Shown piece by piece: positions 1 through 10,597 of a DNA stretch of 64,000 bases. Location of the stretch: the NCBI RefSeq assembly GCF_038502225.1, contig NC_091352.1:22197216-22261215 (forward strand), in the 5' to 3' direction. The stretch's first letter is position 1, and each line of letters opens with the position of its first letter. The position numbers and the translations under genes were made by a program. The DNA comes from Cherax quadricarinatus (lineage: Eukaryota > Arthropoda > Malacostraca > Decapoda > Parastacidae). The notes under the pieces are model-generated. The model was not told the origin of the DNA. It saw only the letters and a program-made list of their open reading frames with translations, and did no database searches.

Positions 1-50
1 CGTCACCCATGAGAACATTTCACATGATATAGTCACGGACTCACACATTA

Positions 51-217
51 CATATACACATATATACAAAAATTGATACATAATATCACATGACTTATGA
101 AAATTTATATTCACAGGAATTATATCAGTGTCATACATGTCCATTAACTTACATAAGATACTAAAAATACCGAATCAATTTATTAAGCCTCCTCGCATTC
201 CCATGCCCAATATAGAC
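51..217. repeat. Diverged direct-repeat copy 1 (SINE-free paralogue of 645-1062)
   Basis: This stretch and 645-1062 share the same order of short motifs: a tatatacaaaa start, 'ataatatcacatgac', a 'cacagga' site, 'acatg.cc', 'aaaataccgaa.caatt' and 'cattcccatg'. Copy 1 has no SINE at the 'ttcacaggaattatatc' position, so it serves as an empty-site paralogue for the SINE dimer in copy 2. No coding capacity was seen. The rest of 1-550 is AT-rich with no feature I recognise; it may be 3' UTR of the minus-strand LINE that starts further right. Confidence 0.6.
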
Positions 218-550
218 ATTAATTAAGCACATTCAATAACAAATATTTTTGGGTAGTTCAACTACCCCCCCCCCATTTACCTCAGATCATCATATTGGAC
301 AACGTCATACCATTGTTCATTGAACACAGAGACAAAGAACCATAATTTAACCCTTGGACATAGTATCTTGATGACGAAAAAAATCTTTCCAATAGTGTAA
401 TATACATACTGTTATGTGCACATTACAATTTGACATTAAGAAAATTAACACATGGTTGAACTTATTATGACCAACACAAAACCCTATTCTAGTTAAAAAT
501 GTCATAAGCCATGGTAACATTACTCCTGATATATTCACAGAATCACTTTT

Positions 551-650
<100 letters not shown>

Positions 651-704
651 AAAGTCGAAACATAATATCACATGACAAATGATTGAACAATATGTCCACA
701 GGAT

Positions 705-948
705 GACTTAAGAAATCGTAATGACACGATTGCAAATAAACCATACCCCCGGCCGGGATTGAACCCGCGGTCATAGAGTCTCAAAACTCCAGCCCGTCGC
801 GTTAGCCACTAGACCAGCTAGCCACAATAAGATTCATCCAACTAGTTGGATGAATCTTATTGTGGCTAGCTGGTCTAGTGGCTAACGCGACGGGCTGGAG
901 TTTTGAGACTCTATGACCGCGGGTTCAATCCCGGCCGGGGGTATGGTT
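705..948. mobile_element. Inverted dimer (palindrome) of a tRNA-headed SINE, 12-bp TSD
   Basis: Positions 738-949 form a perfect inverted repeat (arms about 106 nt, centre at 843/844 inside 'ccaactagttgg'). Each arm is a tRNA-like unit. On the plus strand the right arm carries an A-box-like 'tagctggtctagtggc' and a B-box-like 'gggttcaatccc', as in RNA polymerase III type 2 promoters. The left arm additionally carries the SINE tail 'acgattgcaaat' (read on the opposite strand). The insertion is bounded by tgtccacaggat at 693-704 and 949-960, a 12-bp direct repeat consistent with target-primed integration. I do not annotate a functional tRNA: the anticodon arm is not cloverleaf-like by eye. Confidence 0.85.
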
Positions 949-1173
949 TGTCCACAGGATTTATGACAGTGCCCTACATGCCCGCTAACATATATAAAAA
1001 TATAAAAATACCGAACCAATTTGGTGCGCCCCGTCGCTTCCCCATGACTACCCATGATAAAACACATCTACATTTATAGCTTTGCCCCATCAAGAGAGTT
1101 TTCTATCTAAAATTTGTGCCAGGAATACACTCATCCTTCCCCCCATCTGGCTGAGACCAACCCCATTCAACCA

Positions 1174-2240
1174 TTACACCATTAATTCTCGCAACCTACG
1201 CATATTCATACCTCTATACTGAACTGGAATTTCTATATCCCATCTTCCATACACGACCTCATTCCTACACTTTGTTTTATAGAAATGCCCAGCTAAAGCC
1301 CGTATTCGCACTTCCCCCTCCACCTCCCCCACCACCTCCCCCTCCACCTCCCCCTCCACCTCCCCCTCCACCTCCCCCACCACCTCCCTCATAGCCCACA
1401 ATGTATTAATGTAATCCACTACCAAATACATGACCGCCCTTCTCACACTATCACTCACTCCCTCTATGTCCAAACTCAATGCTTTCAATACCATTAACCT
1501 ACCTCCTCCAACTCCATCCAAGACCCTACGAAACCATAGACGTACCCTTGCGATACCCTCACAAAAATACACCACATGATATGCAGTCTCCGCCTCCCCA
1601 CACAAAGCACAACATGTGGACTGCACAACTCTCATCTGATACAAACGTACTTTAGTGGGTAATATCCCATGTAAAAACCTGTACATAGTTTCCCGCGCCC
1701 TTGACTTTAAACGTAACTTACGAAACGCACCCCAGATACCTGCCCAATTATATAAAGGAAAGAGACTCTTCCCCTCCATCACCTCATTACCCCTCACAGT
1801 CCTCCCCAATACTCGCACCAACACTTTTCCCGGTATGCTAACTCTCAATAAAAATCTCAACATACACATACACTCCTCCAATTCCCTACCCCCCCCACCA
1901 CTGCCTCATATCATCCATAACCTCACTCATCCTTACACCCCGATCCCCACCCAACCGTATATAACTATGTTTCACATACATGCTTTTCAGTCTACTACAG
2001 AGTGGAATTAATCCTAATCCTCCCCTCAGCAATGATGTTGTCACGACTGTCTGCTTAAGCCAATGATAACCATATCCCCAAATAAAACGCATTACCTTCT
2101 TCTGGACCAACCTCACATCATTCTTCATCAATGGATAAACCACTGCCACATGCCACGATTTAGGGTAAATGATTGTATTTATAACTATGACCCTCTGATG
2201 GATCGTCAGCCCACTCGTCCGTATTCCCCCTAATCTCCTT
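1174..2240 (-). pseudogene. Tx1/L1-like LINE ORF2, C-terminal part (host copy, 3' segment)
   Basis: Minus-strand continuation of the ORF2 at 4033-6325, separated from it by the 2241-4023 insertion. Reading across one copy of the duplication (aatctcctt) restores the phrase 'GVLRRLGGIRTSGLTIHQR'. The 2149-1886 part carries 'RLVQKKVMRFIWG', typical of the region after the RT thumb in L1/Tx1 ORF2. Frame 1881-1174 contains a zinc-ribbon-like motif, CCALC...H..YFC, near residue 91, as in the terminal zf-RVT domain of LINEs. Before the C terminus lies a run of imperfect GEVEGEV repeats (about 1313-1390) produced by expansion of a short pyrimidine-rich DNA repeat. A frame break at 1882-1886 makes this non-functional. 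Region 1062-1173 is probably its 3' UTR. Confidence 0.8.
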
Positions 2241-4023
2241 TATTTACATGTATCTTGGGGGATGAGGGAGGTTAGGGGAGAGTTGAGGATAAAAGCGTTA
2301 GCAGCGAGATTTTATAGAACTATGTGTAGGAATAGGCAAGTCTATGGTGGGAGGTGGGTAGTTAGCTTTTCGGAGGGTTACCGGAATCTCACTGTGGGGG
2401 GCCTTCTCCTCATGAACCCAGGGGGCGGGCAAAGGGTTGGTCTCCTACCGGGGGATACATGAGGGTGGGTTGGTTTAGGCTTCTTTGTAGTGTGGATGGT
2501 GGGAGGGTTATGAATAGAGTGGAAGGGTGATGAATGAGGATTTGGAATCTATGGTTATGTTCACTGCATACAGGATAACCTTAAAAACCATGATGACTAA
2601 ACCTTGGGATCTCGGGTTTAGAGCAGAATGATGTTAAGATAAGCACACAAGTTAACTTGATCGTTGTATAACTTATGTTTGTGAAGTGCTGTGACCCTGC
2701 ACAGTTGTTTTGTGGGAAAAATTTTCTGCTATGTTTTATATATGAAATCATGATCTTTGGTTTAGTCAATTTTATAATCACATATAATGACACCTTTTTC
2801 TATGTACCTAATCATGTTATGTAATGATATATGAATTATAATGGATAGTGAGGTATTAGGTTAGGAGTGGGCAATTTTATTGTGTGATGCCTTTAATGGG
2901 GTTTCTATGAGATTGTAAACTGGTTTTGTTCAATGGTGTTTTTGGGGAAAAAACAAGGATGGAACATGTACGAACTTGTATGTCAATATTTTTAATTATG
3001 ACTACTGTATGTGCATGAGGAATTTTTATTCCCATGATAACGCTCAGTATAATAACATTGATAATAGGGAAAAGGGGGGGGGGGTAGTATGTGCCGGCAC
3101 GAAGTAAGTGCGGCGAGTCTTTAGGCAATGAGAATTATAATTATATGCTAATTATTTGTTTATATATTTATCTTTTAGACTGTTTATATAAAAAAAAAAA
3201 AATCAGCAATGATGTACTAGTGTTTCAAATAGGGAGATAAGGTTTTTATGTCCTGTAACTAGACAGTTTTGATACCTTATGTTAGGATTTTGTTAGTTGT
3301 ATGGGTTGTACTTGCGTATATAATGTTATGTCTTTTACTTGAGGGTGTTTCCTGGCCAGTGTTTATGTGGGGAGTTTCATTGTGAGATGTATCAATGTAA
3401 TGTTTATTGTAGGCTTAGGTTTGCATAATGTTTAAATTAATGTTCTGTATAATTTTAATTTTTGTATGTTAAATAATATTTATTGTGCACTTTGTGCAAG
3501 GGGTCTAATTGTACAGAGTTGTGGGGGATTTATGTGGACACAGACATAAAATTTTTGAGTTTTTGGTTTTTGCTAATTTTTTTTTTGTTCGGTGCTGGAG
3601 CTCTCTCGCTCTTTATTATGTTAAGAGTTTCCTGCTATTTGCGGGAAGTATTAATGTGGTATGTCTTTGCAATTTTATTGTAGGGTTAGGTTAGCCTTTG
3701 TTTAATTATTGTAATGTATAATTTTATCCTTCGTATGCTGCATCATATCATCTGTGTACTTTGTGCAAGGAGGTTTTACTGTACTGTATAATAGGCATGA
3801 TTTGTAGGTTTAGAATTTGTTGATGTTTTTTCTGAGCAGGTGTTATCCTGTTCGTTTCATTGTTCGGTGATGGTATATTCTTTAATACAATATGAATGTA
3901 ACACTTGTGGTATGCTATGGGGTTGATGGTAGGTCATTGTATTTTCAAACGGTTAATAATTGTGTTCTTTTATTTATTTATATCTTGTACTGTGTCCTTT
4001 TAAATAAAATATAAAAAAAAAAA
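2241..4023 (+). mobile_element. 5'-truncated Tx1/L1-like LINE insertion (C-terminal remnant, long 3' UTR, poly-A), 9-bp TSD
   Basis: Plus-strand insertion into a minus-strand copy of the same kind of element. It begins at 2241 and ends in 'aaataaaatataaaaaaaaa' at about 4000-4023. The target duplication aatctcctt occurs at 2232-2240 and 4024-4032. Its only coding remnant is 2262-2462, whose 'LRIKALAARFYRTMCRNRQVYG' resembles 'VRIRALAGHFYKTKCRNEVVYG' of the host copy. 2463-3999 is T/G-rich 3' UTR with repeated 'taggttag' phrases, without credible ORFs. This is a classic 5' truncation product of target-primed reverse transcription. Confidence 0.9.
2262..2462 (+). pseudogene. ORF2 C-terminal remnant of the inserted Tx1/L1-like LINE
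   Basis: A 66-residue open stretch whose first half matches the C-terminal tail of the neighbouring minus-strand ORF2, so it is the truncated end of ORF2 and not a gene. It starts almost at the 5' truncation point and has no RT or nuclease residues. The following 1.5 kb is untranslated. Confidence 0.75.
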
Positions 4024-4032
4024 AATCTCCTT

Positions 4033-6325
4033 AATACTCCTTGCACAACCCTTACGGAGTTGACCTCTCTAGCTTCTTGCCCTGCCCTTCTGTATAATAC
4101 TCCACATACTTTAATTTGATCTACTACCTGCCAACCATACTTTTGTCCCAAGTTCCCTCCCACCCATGAACCAACCTCTAACAATTTAGACTGAACTCCA
4201 TTAAGACGCATACCTGTTGCCCCACTAAATATCTCAACGATTCGACTTAAATTCCTTAATCCCTCCTCTCCCCAACTAAAACCGTCGTATCGTCAACATA
4301 ACCAACTATACCAGGAGCACCCCGCTGCCGTACCCCCCCCCCCTTCATCTACCCCAACATTAATCATCCTATATAAAGGATCTTGTAGACATGCAAATAG
4401 GATCTGAGACATGGGGCATCCCTGTCTCAGTCCCCTACCCATACTAACTACCTTCCCCATACGTCCATTGATTTGCACCTGTAATACTGCGCCTTTGTAT
4501 AATGTTTCCGCCCATCGGACAATTTCCTCGCCTAAACCCATGTGCTCCATTATCATCCATAACGTCTCTCGCTCTACACATTCATAAGCAGCCTTCCAAT
4601 CCAAAGCAAGTACACCCCCTCCACTCATTCTACAATCATCTATAAAATCCTTAATCCTCCGATGTCCACTAATCATTTACCGCCTCGGCACACCCATTTG
4701 TCCCTTATCTATAACCCTCCCAATAAAACTACGTAACCTATTACTTAAAACCCTTGCAAACAATTTGTAATCACCGCACATTAAGGATAAACCTCTATAA
4801 TCCAGGATGCTATTCTGCACTTCCACCTTCGGTATCATGACAACGACCCCTGTTTGTTGCGTCATACCCATGCATCCCTTTACCTTCATTTCATTTAAAC
4901 GCACCAAGCATTCCTTCAAGAGCTCCCAGTTATTTAAATAAAAATAATTTGGAATGCCATCAATCCCTGGCGTCTTCCTTACACTCATCCCTTGTAACGC
5001 CAACAAAAACCTCATCTTCACTTATGGGCTCCTCTACCTCCACCCTGCCTTTTGGTTCCAGGATACGTGATATCCCTTCCTCCATAATATGCAAGTTCCC
5101 CATCTTCCTATTACTCCCTCTCGTATATATCTCAAATCATTCATCCGCAAAACCACTCACACCTTCAGTCGTTATAACCGCTGACCCACCGTGTACCCAC
5201 CCACGTCCTGATGTACCTCTAATCTTAACATATTCATTATATTTTGCCGGATCTTTAATCGCCGCAGAATGCAAGCTGATGGTTTATCACCCCATAAAAC
5301 ATCCTCCAACCCACCCCTTAATCTTTCACCATCAAACCGTGCATTCTGCATCTCCAGTAATTGCGTCTTTATGCCCTCGATCTCTGAAACCGGATATACT
5401 CCACGACAACCTTCATAACAGTTTTAGCTGCCCCTCCAAATACCTCTGTAATCCATATTTCCATTGTCCGACCTCCCTTCCTTTCCTCATATAAAAACTA
5501 CGGATCCCCGGTTTAGTACATTGCTCCCACCACAGTAATATATCACCTACCAGCTTTCCTTTATTCCATTAATTTTTCCACCATTCCGCAAAACTAAGTC
5601 CATCCTCCATATCCTATAACAAGCTCACATTTAGTTTCCAATAACTCATTAAACGTTTCGGTAACTCGCCCCAACCCACGTCCACAACCACCCCTCTATG
5701 ATCAGAAAATACATTTACAGTTTCCATATAATTAACTTGTATCCCAGGAGATACATATATACGGTCCAACCGTGCTGCATAACCGTTCACATAAGTATGC
5801 TCCATCCCCCCCCCCACTAACTACATCCATTAATTCGACTCCCCCTAATACATCCTGTAGGATTTCCAACACACACCCAGCTCCCCGCGGCTCCTCATCC
5901 TTCTTACGTATCACACTATTCCAATCCCCTCCAAATAATTTATAAACTGGTAACCTCTTCATATGATAAATTAGTGTGTCCCGAACAAACTCCTCTTTAA
6001 CACGCCTATTGCTGTCCGCCAGCATGTACACACTCAGAAAACACACTCGTACCCCACCCCATGTTCCATCCACCCTCACTACTCTCCCATCTCCCCCTTC
6101 TTCCCAGTGCAACAATTGAAAAGAACTGGCCTCAGCTATTAATACCGCAGCACCTCCCTTCAGCTTCCCAGTATACCCAGCATAAACCTTATACTCATCT
6201 ATCAATAAATCCCTTCCATACTTAAAATTATGCTCTTGTAAAAATATGATCTGTATTCCATGTCTCTTTAAAAAGTCACTAAAGATCCTGCGCTTTACAT
6301 CGGCCCTTAGGCCATTTACATTCAA
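4033..6325 (-). pseudogene. Tx1/L1-like LINE ORF2: endonuclease and reverse transcriptase (5' segment, broken)
   Basis: ORF2 starts at an ATG at 6325, 38 nt after the ORF1 stop. Residues 1-200 (6325-5732, continued out of frame to 5614) are an APE-type endonuclease: MNVNGL start, 'FLQEHNF', 'GGDWNSV', and 'SDHRGVVVDV' near the end. RT follows: 'RKTPGIDGIPNYFY' and 'YRGLSLMCGDYKLFARVLSNRL' (5021-4677), an in-frame TAA at 4679-4677, then 'GGVLALDWKAAYECVE' and 'GLRQGCPMSQILFA' (4676-4350). The catalytic YVDD survives as 'VGYVDDTTVLVGE' near 4310-4260, but only after a frame change at the 11-C run 4333-4343. 5613-5022 is the linker, decayed. The 'CGDYKLFARVLSNRL' wording fits L1/Tx1 RTs. Non-functional. 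Confidence 0.85.
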
Positions 6326-6363
6326 CGTTAGGCACTTAAAAATGCTATCGGGGGCTTACCAAT

Positions 6364-8000
6364 CTACCGATGTCCATACGGGTCCTTACGTTTTTGCACA
6401 GTATGCTTTTCACAATGCCCTTTCCTTGCCTCACCCTTCCCCTGCCCCTTACATCCCCTTGATACTTTTTTTGGGACATCCACAGAGTGTTTCTTACCAG
6501 ATCTTTGCGCAGGTGTCAGAACATCATCACTGTCAGAAGCACCTGCCTCTCTCTTTCGTGATGCCTCAACTACGTGCATGCCCTCATCTGCATTTTCAAC
6601 TTCATGCACTTCAACCACAACCTCACAAATCCTCTGTGGTTGCCCATCCCCACCACCCACATTGCCCTCCTCTTGAATTCCACCCTTATCTGCAGATGTC
6701 CCATCCGACACCATACGTAGTGTTCCGTCCCTATTCTGATCCTCCAAGAATCCCTGTATAACAGTGTCTATTGCAGCTGTAACTTCGCTACCCAATTCAC
6801 CTTGTCTCACCTCATCCTCTATACGCATGGTCTCAATCACCTGAGAGACCTCCGGTAATGTTACACATTCCACCGGATTGTCCTCCACAATTTCACTCCA
6901 TGCCCTGTGGGCCCGAGGATGCTCCCGTGTTGACTGGGTCGTCACCTCTCTCTCCTTCTCCATTCCTTTCCCTTCTCCATGTGTCTCAGTTGACGATCGT
7001 CGAGGACACATCGCAGCCATATGATCATACGCTCCACACAGTCTGCATGTTCCTCTCTGCCCTGCATATGTGACATATACCTGAGTTCTAAAGTCACTCA
7101 GTGTCATATATGATGGTATAGTTTTGCGTAATGACATCTTAAGGGTAAAAGATTCCTCACGCAGTCCAGCATACATTCCCTCAGACCACCATCTTTTGTT
7201 GCTTGATGTATAACACCAAACTCTTCGAAACCGCGGTCAGAGAGTCTCAATACTCCAGACCGTCGCGTTAGCCACTGGACCAGCTAGCCACAATAAGATT
7301 CGTCCAACTAGGTATATTTCTACACCATAGGTTTGTTTGCAATCGTGTCATTACGATTTCATGAGTCATGTTAGCGGCTTTGAGGGGACTTGAGCTAGAG
7401 TTCGTCACGGCCACGCTAGCTGGAGATTCGTCTGTAAAAACTTGCATTTGTGGTCACAGTGGTGCCTATGCTAACCTTCCTATGGTGTAGAAATATACCT
7501 AGTTGGACGAATCTTATTGTGGCTAGCTGGTCCAGTGGCTAACGCGACGGTCTGGAGTTTTGAGACTCTCTGATCGCGGGTTCTATCCCCGCCCGTGGTA
7601 TGATTTGTTTGCAATCGTGTCAATACGATTTCGTGAGTCATGTTAACTCTTCGAAAGCTGCTTTTGTGTCTTCCTCATCCGCCTCAAATGGGACATTCCG
7701 TAACTTTACCCAAGTATAATACTTGGATACGTCCCTCATACGTACTTCTAAACCAGCGTTAACCAGCATACACACATCCTGGTACTTTTCCACCATCTTG
7801 TCATATACAGCAGCCGTCACGAATTTCACAAAGATTGTTGTAGCTCCATTCAAAGAAATTCTATACAAATCGTCGCTGTTGATGCAGTAGGTATCTCTTA
7901 AGATGGCAGGCAGCATAACTGATGCATTGGTGTTATAAACTGCGCCTTTCAACACCTCAATATACACAGTGTTTATCCTCCTCCTGGTAGACTGTACCAT
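6364..8000 (-). pseudogene. Tx1/L1-like LINE ORF1 (gag-like, CCHC knuckle), split by a SINE dimer
   Basis: ORF1 probably starts at the ATG near 8000 ('MVQSTRRRINTV'), matched by 'MAQSVRRRLHTV' in the other copy at 38245; the longer open frame to 8132 is likely leader. The first part (8000-7638) resembles the other copy, including 'VSKYYTWVKLRNVPFEADE', which I read as RRM-like. It is interrupted by the 7231-7644 insertion. It resumes at 7218, but a 1-base loss in the A run near 7197 shifts the frame before 'WSEGMYAGL'. A single CCHC knuckle ('CRLCGAYDHMAAMC') follows near 7052, then a low-complexity, basic C-terminal tail ending at 6364. The role of such proteins is RNA binding and RNP assembly. 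Broken by frameshift and insertion. Confidence 0.8.
7231..7644. mobile_element. Inverted dimer of the tRNA-headed SINE inserted in LINE ORF1, 12-bp TSD
   Basis: Bounded by aactcttcgaaa at 7219-7230 and 7645-7656. Left arm 7231-7332 (minus orientation) and right arm 7479-7580 (plus orientation) are inverted copies of the same tRNA-like head as at 705-948, plus a 'cctatggtgtagaaatatacc' leader. The right copy is complete to its tail ('gcaatcgtgtcaatacgatt'). The spacer 7333-7478 holds a longer SINE body ('gcggctttgaggggacttga' and beyond). The left copy stops inside the B-box region. A-box-like 'tagctggtccagtggc' and B-box-like 'gggttctatccc' (mutated) are visible in the right copy. Confidence 0.85.
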
Positions 8001-8361
8001 CTTGCAAAATTCGTTCAGTGCTACCAACTGTAGCGAGTGCAGCAGCCAACGTCCGTCCTCCACCAATGGTGTTTGACGAATGCAGAAGCAAAAGCGAAGC
8101 ACAACCTCTCGGCCCGAAAGCGAAGAGGTCAATGAATTTTAGGAATTAAATTATTTTTGTGGGTAGATTTTGAACCCCATTAACCAACCAACTCAATATA
8201 TCTTTAAGAAACGAGAGATTGATCACCCCTACGAAGACGACGGACTAATACCGTCAAAACTGCTTCTTCTACTGTTTTTAGTGTTCTGAATTCGACCATA
8301 GAAGACGGTAGCGGTAGTGGTATTAATGAAGCTATGTTACGAATTCTATCATTCACACATG

Positions 8362-8366
<5 letters not shown>

Positions 8367-8437
<71 letters not shown>

Positions 8438-8483
8438 GACACACGGACAAGCACGCATATACATGCATACCCACACACACACA

Positions 8484-8544
<61 letters not shown>
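8367..8544. repeat. (AC)n microsatellite, interrupted
   Basis: Two AC tracts, 8367-8435 and 8472-8544, separated by an imperfect purine/pyrimidine segment. Open frames of alternating Cys-Val or Thr-His here are artefacts of the dinucleotide. Confidence 0.97.
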
Positions 8545-8545
<1 letters not shown>

Positions 8546-9477
8546 ATCACACAGTCACAGTCACGCAGACGTGGGTGCACAAGGCTCCAAGAACCTTAGT
8601 GTTTTTAAGGCGTGCAGTAACTGCTAGCAGTAATCAGTGGTAGTGACAATGTCAGTGATAACCCAAGTTATTAGTTAAAGAAAGTCGAGAGGAAGCCTGA
8701 AATCATTAATATTTCAAAGTGCCAAATCGTTAGGGGCTTAGTAGGCACCTGATGCCACACAGATTCAAATATACAAAGATCAAAGTGAGTGTGGAAGCGG
8801 GTGTTCAAGAATTACGAGAGATCGGTTAACAAGTGAAATGTGGGGCACCATACAGTGAGAGTGAAAAAGTTAATAAGCAAAAGGAGAAAGGAAAAATAAA
8901 ATATGTAACAAGGGAAGGTGACAGTAGTAGGCCTGCTGAAGCAGTGACGTCACAACAGTTGTGTGACATTATACATTTAAAGTGTAACACCGAATGTGAA
9001 GTGTATTCCATCATAAGTGAAAAGTGAAATCATATAAAGAATGCGGGATGTATGAGCATATATGGTTATAAACATCACGGGTGAAGGATTTTTCAAATAG
9101 TGATAGAAGGCCTAGGTACAACGACTACGTCATCAGCATCTGGCAACCTGTCACCACACCACTGCCAGCACAAGTATTGCTCACCTATTGTGGTTGCATG
9201 TTGTCGGGCTCTGGATTCTGGTCTTGCATCACTGTTAGATACTGGGTACTCCTGCAAACTGTTACCAGAATTACAGTAGAAAAAGTAAAGGTAAGGTGAA
9301 GATAGAGGTGACGAGAGTGCGAGGAGTAAAGCGGTCTAGAGGGGTAAAGTTAGACACTCCTAGAAGCTGAGACAAGCTAAATTTTACAACTTAGTTACTT
9401 TCTGTATTTTATAAGTAGAATTGATAAGTGTTAGAATTACTATTGGTAAGTATTAGTATGAATACTTAGAAGTGGGG
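8545..9477. other. Unassigned AT-rich segment
   Basis: No recognisable coding domain or known repeat. Short open frames at 8833-9027 and 9081-9299 have no motifs. It could be the 5' UTR of an unrecognised element or ordinary intergenic DNA. Confidence 0.5.
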
Positions 9478-9955
9478 GCACACACACACACACACACACA
9501 CACACAGGAACAAGCAGTCAGGCACTTGTAAAAGCTGTAGTACACACGCACACACACACACACACATACACAGGATTTCACACCTTCCTGTTAACTGACC
9601 TGATAACCCTCCCTCTAACATTCCACTATTCACTATTCCCCCTCTCTTTCTCTCTCTCTCAATACCTATCTCTCTCTCTCTCTCTACCTCTCTCTACCTA
9701 TCTCTCTCTCCCCTCTCCCCCCTCTAACATCTCTTCCCTCTAGCACCTCCCCCCTCTAACATCTCATCCCTTCTAACATCTCATCCCTTCTAACATCTCA
9801 TCCCCTCATTTCCCATCTGTCTCTCTCCCCTCCTCCTCTCTCTCTTCCCCTATCCTCTCTCTCCCCTCTCTCTCTTCCATCTTCCCCTCTCTCCCCCTTC
9901 TCCCCTGTCTCTTCCCCCTCTCTCTCCTCTCTCTTTTTTTTTATTTTTTTTTACA
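9478..9955. repeat. (CA)n tracts and a long CT-rich low-complexity block
   Basis: (CA)n at 9478-9507 and 9547-9566. Then 9600-9955 is almost entirely C/T: 'ctctctc' runs and imperfect repeats of 'taacatctcatcccttc', ending in a T-rich run. Confidence 0.9.
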
Positions 9956-9959
9956 CAGG

Positions 9960-10575
9960 GTTTGACAAGGTGGTGTGCCCCACCTCTCTGTCTTTCTAGA
10001 GTCCCTTCTGTCTCCTCTGTGAACACTTCTTTGAATCTTTTGAGTTCCTCACATACTTCATGGTCATTTCTTGTTGTCTCTCCTTCCTTTCTTAGCCTGA
10101 TTACCTGGTTCTTGACTGTTGTTTTTCTCCTGATGTGGCTGTATAAAAGCTTCGGGGAAGATTTGGCTTTCGCTGCTATGTCGATTTGATATTGTCGTTG
10201 GGCGTCCCTTCTTATCTGTGCATATTCATTTCTGGCTCTACGACTGCTTTTCTTATTCTCCTGGGTCCTTTGCCTTCTATATTTCTTCCATTCCCTAGCA
10301 CACTTGGTTTTTGCATCCCTGCACCTTTGGGTGAACTATGGCCTCATCCTGGCCTTTTCATTATTCCTGTTACCATTGGGTACAAGCCTCTCATGAGCCT
10401 CCTTGCACATTGTTGCTACATATTCCATCATCTCATTAACTGGCTTCCCTGCCAGTTCTCTGTCCCATTGAACCCCGTTCAGGAAGTTCCTCATTCCCGT
10501 GTAGTCCCCTTTCTTGAAGTTTGGCTTCATTCGTCCTGGTCTTCTTGCTTCCCCCTCCACTTGCAGCTCTACTGT
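9960..10575 (-). pseudogene. CR1-like LINE ORF2 fragment: linker between endonuclease and RT
   Basis: Minus-strand translation gives 'PGRMKPNFKKGDYTGMRNFL' and, further on, basic 'REWKKYRRQRTQENKKSR' and 'EVCEELKRFKEVFTEETEG', the segment just upstream of RT in this family. The same linker occurs at 32400-32538, and its downstream edge matches 12162-12015. It begins immediately beside the (CA)n tail of the neighbouring copy and ends at 9960 beside an A-rich run on its own strand. Neither nuclease nor RT motifs are present, so it is a fragment. Confidence 0.75.
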
Positions 10576-10597
10576 GTATTGTGTGTGTGTGTGTGTA

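Noticed and set aside
738..949. A pair of functional tRNA genes in inverted orientation
   Set aside because: A and B boxes are present but the sequence does not give a clear cloverleaf with anticodon arm, and TSDs show it is a SINE insertion.
4949..7073. Plus-strand frames at 4949-5494, 6246-6761 and 6858-7073
   Set aside because: Antisense shadows of the minus-strand LINE ORFs, which carry the conserved motifs.
8349..8643. Long frames of Cys-Val or Thr-His over the (CA)n tract
   Set aside because: Dinucleotide repeats are open in several frames; no non-repeat coding evidence.
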